61,188 nucleotides of DNA from an uncultured Collinsella sp. (GTDB lineage Bacteria > Actinomycetota > Coriobacteriia > Coriobacteriales > Coriobacteriaceae). Positions within the stretch are counted from its first letter, which is position 1; each line of letters starts with the position of its first letter. The notes under the pieces were generated by a model. That model saw nothing but the letters and a program-made list of their open reading frames with translations, was not told the origin of the DNA and made no database searches. Below are positions 56,407 to 61,188 of this stretch, one piece after another. Location of the stretch: positions 1-61,188 of the forward strand of contig CAUGNQ010000006.1 in assembly GCA_959600835.1 (NCBI GenBank), given 5' to 3'. The position numbers and the translations under genes are program-made.

Positions 56407-58965
56407 TTATCTGCCCTTAGGCTTGCTGGCGTAGAACTTCTTCTTTTTGGGCTTGCCGGCGGGGGAGGGTTTGCCGGCAAAGTTGGACTTGCCGTTGCCG
56501 GCCTGCGCGTGCGCGGGTACTGCCGCACGGGGCTTGCGGGCCTCGGGGTTGCGCAGCTCCTCGGTTCGCTCGGCAATTTCCTCGGCGCTAAAGCCGACCT
56601 CGGCCATGGCGTCCTCGATGGGCAGGCGGCGCACGATATAGCAATGGTGCACCTTCTGGTTGCGTGCGAAGTCCTCGGGGATGGTCTGCGCCGTTATGTC
56701 CTGTAGCACCACGCCCGCGCGTGCGAGCTTGCGTGTCTCGGGGCGGAAGCCTCGCAGGTTGCAGCTAAAGATGGCATGGCCGCCCTGTGCGAGCAGGCGC
56801 GATACGCCGGCCAACAGCTCAACATGGTCGCGCTGGACATCCCAGGTGCGGCGGCCCATCTTGGACGAGTTCGAGAACGTGGGCGGGTCGACAAAGATCA
56901 GGTCCCAGCGGTTGCGCGTCTGGCGCTGGTCGCGAATCCAGGCGAGCACGTCGTCGCGCACAAAATGATGCTGAGGCCCCACAAAGCCGTTCTGGCGCAT
57001 GTTGCGCTCGGCCCAGTCCAGATAGGTGTTGGAGAGGTCGACCGTCACGGTCTCCTCGACGCCGCCGTCTGCCGCATAGCAGGTGGCAGTGCCGGTGTAG
57101 GCAAACAGGTTGAGGAAGCGGCGCGCCTGCTTGGCGTGCTCGCGCACTAGGTTGCGGGTGACGCGGTGGTCCAGGAAGATGCCCACATCCAGATAGTCGT
57201 CAAAGTTGACGGCAAAGGTAAGGCCGCCCTCCTCGATGAGCGGCAGGCGACGGCGCGCGATGTTGGCACGCTCGCCCGATCCGCCCTTGCCGGCACCCTG
57301 CTTGCCGTACTGCGAGCCGCCGCGCGAACGCATGCGGGCCTTGGCGTGCACATGCTCGGCGGGAACATCTAGGATGCGCGGCGCGATGGCCAAGATGTCG
57401 AGCGTGCGGGCCTGGGCCAGCGTGGGATCGATGGTCTTGGGCGCGGCGTATTCGGCGATGACGAGCCAGCGGCCCGGCGTCTGCGGGCAGCCTTCGTACA
57501 GGTCAATGGCGGCGGAGTAGTCGGGCAGGTCGGCATCGTAGACGCGGTAACAGCTCACGCCCTCGCGCTTTGCCCACTTGCGACGCAGGCGGGCGTTCTT
57601 GCGCAGGCGGTTGGCGAACTGCTCGGACTCGGGGATGAGCACGGGCAGCGGCTTGCCGTCGCCCAGGTCGAGCGTGGCGGCAGGTTCGGGCATGGGAGTG
57701 TCGGCGGCTTCGTCTTGAGCGTCTGCGGTCTGCTCCTCGGCATCTGCGCTGGTCGCAGCTTCGAATGCCGCGGCGGCGTGGTCGAGCGAGGGCCAGACCT
57801 CAATAGCCGCCTCCTCGTTATTGGGCATGACGGCGATGGAGCGCGCGGGCTCGGCATGGAGCGCGCGGGCCATAAGGCCATCGCGGGTGAGCGCGGCGAC
57901 CGGCGCCGAGGCAAGCTCGGGCGCGCGGCGCAGCTCGCCGGCCAACGTCATGGCGTCGTGCATGAGCGAAAGCGGGGTTTCGGTGGTGTCTGCGACCACG
58001 GCGGCGCCAGCGACGGCGCCCGCATGGTCCAGCACGGTGGCGGGCTTGGCGGCGCAAAAGTCGACAAAACGCTTGTAGCCGGCACACTTGACCATGCGCT
58101 CGGCAGTCTTGCGGGCGGCGGGGTCGATATCTACGGCCACGATGCGCGCCTGGCGCTCGCGCGCTGCCGCCTCGCGCTCGCGCGCCTCGGCAAGCAGCTG
58201 CTTCCACAGAGCGGCGTCGTGCAGCTGCCAGCCTTCAAAGCCCCAGCGCTCGCGTGCAGCGCCCGGGGCGCGGTCGGTCAGAATGTTCACGGCCTCTAGC
58301 AGCAGACCGCCGCCGGCGCATGAGGCGTCGATCAGCGTGGGCAGGGCTTCGTTTTCGTAGTCGTCGGCCGTCAGCTCGCGCTCGCACAGTGCGGTCCAGC
58401 CGACCTGCGCCAGCACCAGGGCGGCGTAGTCGGGGCGCAGCACGTGCGCGCCCTCGCCGGCGCGGGTCGCTGCGGGCGGCAGGCGTTTGAACAGCGGGTC
58501 GCCCGAAAAGTCCAGGCTTATGCTCGCGCGGCGCTGGCGCAGCGAAAGCAACAGGTGAACGTCGGGATCGGCGGCATCGACGTCGGCGCGACGGCCCGTG
58601 ACCTCGGCCAGGCGGTCGCACAGCGCGTCCTTGGCGCGCAGGGCCGAGAAGCGCGTGTTGCGCAGCTGCTCGGTCACGCCGCGGGCGGTAATGGCGATGG
58701 TGGCGCCGGGGCGGACGATGCTCTCCCAGGCGATGTTGTAAACGCCGTCGTACAACGCATCGGCATTCTGCGCCTCAAAGCGCCCAAGCACCACAAACAC
58801 GCGGCTGGCCAGGCGCGACCACAGACAGGCGCGGTAGCCTTCTTCGAGCTCGCCCTCAAACGTAGCGCGGCCCTTAAGGCGGCGTACATGCGAAAGCCCG
58901 AGCCGTTTAAGCTCGTCGGCGAGTGCGGACTCAAAGCCCTCGGGGCAGCTTGCGTAAAATTCCAT
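56407..58965 (-). CDS. rlmL: RlmKL-type 23S rRNA guanine methyltransferase with degenerate RlmL site
   Basis: RlmKL fuses an RlmL part (m2G2445) and an RlmK part (m7G2069). The 852-residue protein starts MEFYASCPEGFESALADELKRL, with a THUMP domain (about 40-160), an N-terminal methyltransferase domain (about 165-480) and a C-terminal one (about 490-800). The C-terminal domain is intact: FLNLFAYTGTATCYAADGG and VDPPTFSNSSKM. In the N-terminal domain the SAM loop reads DASCAGGG (213-220) instead of DPMCGSG, and I find no NPPYG motif. The tail is K/P/G-rich and basic (KPKKKKFYASKPKGR). AGAGGT lies 6 nt before the ATG at 58965; a longer frame to 59322 overlaps the divergent gene. Confidence 0.9.
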   Translation of the reverse strand: MEFYASCPEGFESALADELKRLGLSHVRRLKGRATFEGELEEGYRACLWSRLASRVFVVLGRFEAQNADALYDGVYNIAWESIVRPGATIAITARGVTEQLRNTRFSALRAKDALCDRLAEVTGRRADVDAADPDVHLLLSLRQRRASISLDFSGDPLFKRLPPAATRAGEGAHVLRPDYAALVLAQVGWTALCERELTADDYENEALPTLIDASCAGGGLLLEAVNILTDRAPGAARERWGFEGWQLHDAALWKQLLAEAREREAAARERQARIVAVDIDPAARKTAERMVKCAGYKRFVDFCAAKPATVLDHAGAVAGAAVVADTTETPLSLMHDAMTLAGELRRAPELASAPVAALTRDGLMARALHAEPARSIAVMPNNEEAAIEVWPSLDHAAAAFEAATSADAEEQTADAQDEAADTPMPEPAATLDLGDGKPLPVLIPESEQFANRLRKNARLRRKWAKREGVSCYRVYDADLPDYSAAIDLYEGCPQTPGRWLVIAEYAAPKTIDPTLAQARTLDILAIAPRILDVPAEHVHAKARMRSRGGSQYGKQGAGKGGSGERANIARRRLPLIEEGGLTFAVNFDDYLDVGIFLDHRVTRNLVREHAKQARRFLNLFAYTGTATCYAADGGVEETVTVDLSNTYLDWAERNMRQNGFVGPQHHFVRDDVLAWIRDQRQTRNRWDLIFVDPPTFSNSSKMGRRTWDVQRDHVELLAGVSRLLAQGGHAIFSCNLRGFRPETRKLARAGVVLQDITAQTIPEDFARNQKVHHCYIVRRLPIEDAMAEVGFSAEEIAERTEELRNPEARKPRAAVPAHAQAGNGKSNFAGKPSPAGKPKKKKFYASKPKGR

Positions 58966-59040
58966 GGGTGACCTCTCTGGTTGCGTCGCTCCATTATATG
59001 ATGGATGCTTCGTTTGCCATCGCCCTCGAAAGGAACCCAT

Positions 59041-59868
59041 ATGATTGATGCGTGTCCCGAACCCGCTGTGCTCTTTTTTGACGTGGACGGCACGCTGACG
59101 TCGTTCGACCCCGACGATATGACCGATAAGGACTTCAATGCAATCCATCCGTCGAAGGCCGTTGTCGATGCATTTGGTCGCCTGCGCAATGCGGGTCACC
59201 AGGCATTTATCTGCACGGGTCGCCCCTTGTGGCTGATTGCCGATGGCCTGCGCGCGCTGAACCCGGCGGGTATCGTTGCCATGGCGGGGGCCACGCTCGA
59301 GGTCGAGGGCCGCGTGGCACACGAGGACTGCATTGACGAGGACATTGTTGAGGAGCTCGCGCGTCGCATTACTGTGGCGGGCGGCGAGGCATTGTTCGAG
59401 ACGAACGGTGCCACCTATTCACTTGAGCCAGTTGGTGTCGAACAGTCATTTCTGCTAGGCGCCGGCGTGGTGCATGGCACCGATCAGATGCGCATCGATG
59501 GCCGCTTGCGCGTAGGCAAGGTGTGCATTAACGCGTACGACCTGGCTCGCGTAGCCAACGATGACGGCTTTATCGAGCGCGAGTTTGAGCTGTGCAACAC
59601 CGGTGGTCAGAATCGCGAGCTGAGCCCCAAGGGCATCGACAAGGGCGTGGGCGTGGCGCGAGCGCTGGAATACCTGGGTCGCACCGGCAACGCGCGCACC
59701 TTTGGCTTTGGCGATTCCGGCAACGATCTGGGTATGCTCGCCGCCGTCGAGACGGCTGTAGCCATGGGCAACGCCATGCCCGAGGTCAAGGCAGTCGCCG
59801 ACTACGTGACCGACGATGTCGCACACGATGGCACCGTCACAGCGATGCAACATTTCGGCCTCATCTAA
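59041..59868 (+). CDS. HAD-superfamily phosphatase, Cof type
   Basis: The 275-residue cytoplasmic enzyme has motif I FFDVDGTLTSFD (nucleophile and acid aspartates), motif II FICTGRP, motif III lysine in ELSPKGIDKGVGVARAL and motif IV FGFGDSGNDLGMLAAV. The large C2B cap lies between. This is the Cof/YwtE branch acting on sugar phosphates, FMN or pyridoxal phosphate; the substrate is unknown. AAAGGA 7 nt upstream fixes the ATG at 59041 against a longer frame. It is divergent from the methyltransferase gene, with 75 bp between. Confidence 0.92.
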   Translation: MIDACPEPAVLFFDVDGTLTSFDPDDMTDKDFNAIHPSKAVVDAFGRLRNAGHQAFICTGRPLWLIADGLRALNPAGIVAMAGATLEVEGRVAHEDCIDEDIVEELARRITVAGGEALFETNGATYSLEPVGVEQSFLLGAGVVHGTDQMRIDGRLRVGKVCINAYDLARVANDDGFIEREFELCNTGGQNRELSPKGIDKGVGVARALEYLGRTGNARTFGFGDSGNDLGMLAAVETAVAMGNAMPEVKAVADYVTDDVAHDGTVTAMQHFGLI

Positions 59869-60061
59869 TGAATCTCGCCTTCTGACGTTTGCTCAAACTG
59901 CGACTCTTTGCTTTTGCATGCTCAATCGATTTATCAATCCAAATACTGAGGTGTTTATACCGTTCGCCGAGAAGATAAAAAACCGCAGTTCACGCCTTGA
60001 TAAACGTAGGTAAAGTGTTTAGCAGTTTACCGGCCGTGTGCAAGCGAAAGGAATCAGGCAG

Positions 60062-60766
60062 ATGGCAATCAAGGTGTTCGCTGACGGTGCAAACCTCGAG
60101 GGCATGCTCGACATGTACGAGAACGGCAACGTTCAGGGTTTCACGACCAACCCGTCCCTTATGAAGAAGGGCGGCGTGACGGATTACCGCGCGTTTGCCA
60201 AGGAGGTCCTGACCCACATCACCGATGTGTCCGTCTCGTTTGAGGTCTTTGCCGACGACGTCGAGACCATGGAGGTCGAGGCGCGCGAGATCGCTACTTG
60301 GGCCGAGAACGTCTACGTCAAGATTCCGTGCGTGACCACCAAGGGCGAGTCCACCGCCGAGCTGGTCCGCAAGCTTTCGGCCGGCGGCATCAAGGTCAAC
60401 GTCACCACCATCTTTACGCCTAAGCAGGTCGATGAGATGGTCGAGGCCGTGGACGCCGAGACGCCGTCTATCATCTCGCTCTTTGCCGGCCGTATCGCCG
60501 ATACCGGCGTCGACCCCATTCCGTTTATGACGGAGTCGGTCAAGAAGGCCGCCGCCAAGCCCAACTGCGAGGTCCTGTGGGCATCCACACGCGAGCTTAT
60601 CAATATTTACCAGGCGGAAGGATGCGGTTGCCAGATCATCACGGTGCCCAATAGCATCCTGGCCAAGCGCAAGAACATCGGCCGTGACCCGTACGAGGTC
60701 TCGCTCGATACCGTGCGCGGTTTTGCCAAGGATATCGCCTCGCTCGGTTTCCATATCCTGCCGTAA
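60062..60766 (+). CDS. transaldolase / fructose-6-phosphate aldolase family protein
   Basis: The 234-residue TIM-barrel protein is of the short transaldolase type. It reads IKVFADGANLEGMLDMY, GFTTNPSLMKKGG, the Schiff-base lysine in NVYVKIPC (K87), NVTTIFTPKQVDEM, SLFAGRIADTG and the C-terminal GCQIITVPNSIL. It should transfer dihydroxyacetone units in the pentose phosphate pathway or cleave fructose-6-phosphate; the two activities cannot be separated here. AAAGGA 9 nt upstream of the ATG sets the start. A 16-bp copy of its 3' end reappears at 60905-60920. Confidence 0.92.
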   Translation: MAIKVFADGANLEGMLDMYENGNVQGFTTNPSLMKKGGVTDYRAFAKEVLTHITDVSVSFEVFADDVETMEVEAREIATWAENVYVKIPCVTTKGESTAELVRKLSAGGIKVNVTTIFTPKQVDEMVEAVDAETPSIISLFAGRIADTGVDPIPFMTESVKKAAAKPNCEVLWASTRELINIYQAEGCGCQIITVPNSILAKRKNIGRDPYEVSLDTVRGFAKDIASLGFHILP

Positions 60767-60920
60767 CGCGAACGCTGGCTACATCGCGGGTTGTTCGCCC
60801 CGGCCTTTCCTTTTCCTATCGCTCACGCGCTTCGCGAGGGTCGCGCTAGGCAAAGGAAAGGCCGGGGCTGCCGACACGAACTTGCCGGTAGGTTGGTGAT
60901 AGGCTTCCATATCCTGCCGT
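60749..60920. repeat. direct repeat of the transaldolase 3' end around a hairpin-bearing insert
   Basis: TTCCATATCCTGCCGT occurs at 60749-60764 (the last codons of the transaldolase gene) and again at 60905-60920. The 140 bp between contain a hairpin with perfect 17-bp arms GCCCCGGCCTTTCCTTT (60797-60813) and its complement (60852-60868), with further pairing in the loop (CGCG-CTT-CGCG). The arrangement resembles insertion of a small element with duplication of the target, leaving the gene's own end intact on the left side. Confidence 0.65.
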
Positions 60921-60940
60921 GGACAAAGGTACCCCTGCCT

Positions 60941-61120
60941 GCGCCGTGCAAAATTGAGAGTATTCAGCAAGGTAAAGGCTTTTACCAGCTGGGTGAAGCA
61001 TGGAACAGCCCCCGTTTTGGCTCTGATGACGCTAAAACGGGGGCTGTTTCTTGCTTTTTCGTCTCTGAGGGGCATCCGGAACGGTGGAATTTGCAGAATA
61101 CTCGCGATTTTGCACGTCGC
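60941..61120. mobile_element. MITE-like element 2 with 25-bp terminal inverted repeats
   Basis: Ends 60941-60965 and 61096-61120 are inverted repeats matching at 22 of 25 positions (GCGmCGTGCAAAAT...GAGTATTC). They are related to the ends of the element at 35225-35435. The interior carries the terminator at 61004-61048 and no gene. A G-rich tract (GAGAGGGGGG) follows the right end, as GAGGGGG does at the first element. Confidence 0.6.
61004..61048 (+). terminator. terminator inside MITE-like element 2
   Basis: AACAGCCCCCGTTTT and its perfect 15-bp complement enclose a 15-nt loop and are followed by TCTTGCTTTTT. With no gene after 60766 it would terminate the transaldolase transcript or read-through. 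The remaining 61121-61188 shows no recognisable feature. Confidence 0.85.
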
Positions 61121-61188
61121 GAGAGGGGGGACCGGTGGCGCGCGCAGACGTGGTGTAAGAGCGTCCCGAGGTCCGTCGCTGCAAGTCC

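Overview
The window looks like a chromosomal segment of a GC-rich, Gram-positive gut actinobacterium of the class Coriobacteriia, most likely Collinsella or a close relative. This is an inference from gene content, codon use, the tilS-hpt-ftsH order, a class-E-type LAxTG sorting signal and the general feel of the proteins; no database was searched. Gene density is high, most genes are ordinary chromosomal genes, and I see no prophage, plasmid, complete insertion sequence or CRISPR array.

Layout. 1-9.1 kb: a tail-anchored hypothetical protein, a small heat-shock protein, an MBL-fold hydrolase divergent from tilS-hpt-ftsH, an aminotransferase and a PHP-domain protein. 9-13.3 kb: an RlmD/TrmA-type rRNA methyltransferase and a three-gene amino-acid ABC importer. 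13.5-19 kb: an EF-G-like GTPase, a secreted nuclease, a LarE-type sulfur transferase, a HAD phosphatase and a broken duplicate of part of that phosphatase. 18.9-26 kb: a LacI regulator, glmS, a GntR regulator divergent from a YeiH-type membrane protein, and a Fis-type regulator with a damaged AAA+ site. 26-32 kb: a nitroreductase, then a MarR regulator with a heterodimeric ABC exporter. 32-39 kb: cysE, a DedA protein, ilvE, a LemA protein, a TetR regulator, tRNA-Ser(UGA), a TadA-glycerate kinase fusion and the SRP RNA. 39-43 kb: a tandem array of three LAxTG surface-protein genes, the third frameshifted. 43-47 kb: a second heterodimeric ABC exporter. 47-61 kb: a flavodoxin, an LTA-synthase-like phosphotransferase, a nitroreductase, kup with a KdpDE-like two-component system, an RlmKL-like methyltransferase, a HAD phosphatase and a transaldolase.

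The most unusual content is between the genes. Two giant hairpins (10.6 kb and 47.9 kb) share a nearly identical loop of about 70 nt but have unrelated, perfectly self-complementary 30-35 bp stems. Other large nested hairpins occur at 11.7, 24.3, 35.0, 56.3 and 60.8 kb. The one at 60.8 kb lies inside a segment bounded by a 16-bp copy of the end of the transaldolase gene. A second family of short palindromes carries a GGGACAG or GGGACGGGGC core; there are at least nine copies, often directly at a stop codon, and one near-identical pair brackets glmS in opposite orientation. Two further elements share 25-bp terminal inverted repeats around unrelated interiors. Together they suggest several families of small, probably non-autonomous mobile or structured elements.

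Functional links I infer: a shared dyad CTTTA-N6-TAAAG lies upstream of both the amino-acid importer and ilvE, suggesting one amino-acid regulator. The KdpDE-like pair probably serves the Kup potassium transporter, since no kdpFABC is present. MarR probably controls the first ABC exporter through a direct repeat over its own promoter. Start codons were moved downstream of the longest frame wherever a Shine-Dalgarno sequence or protein-family length required it.
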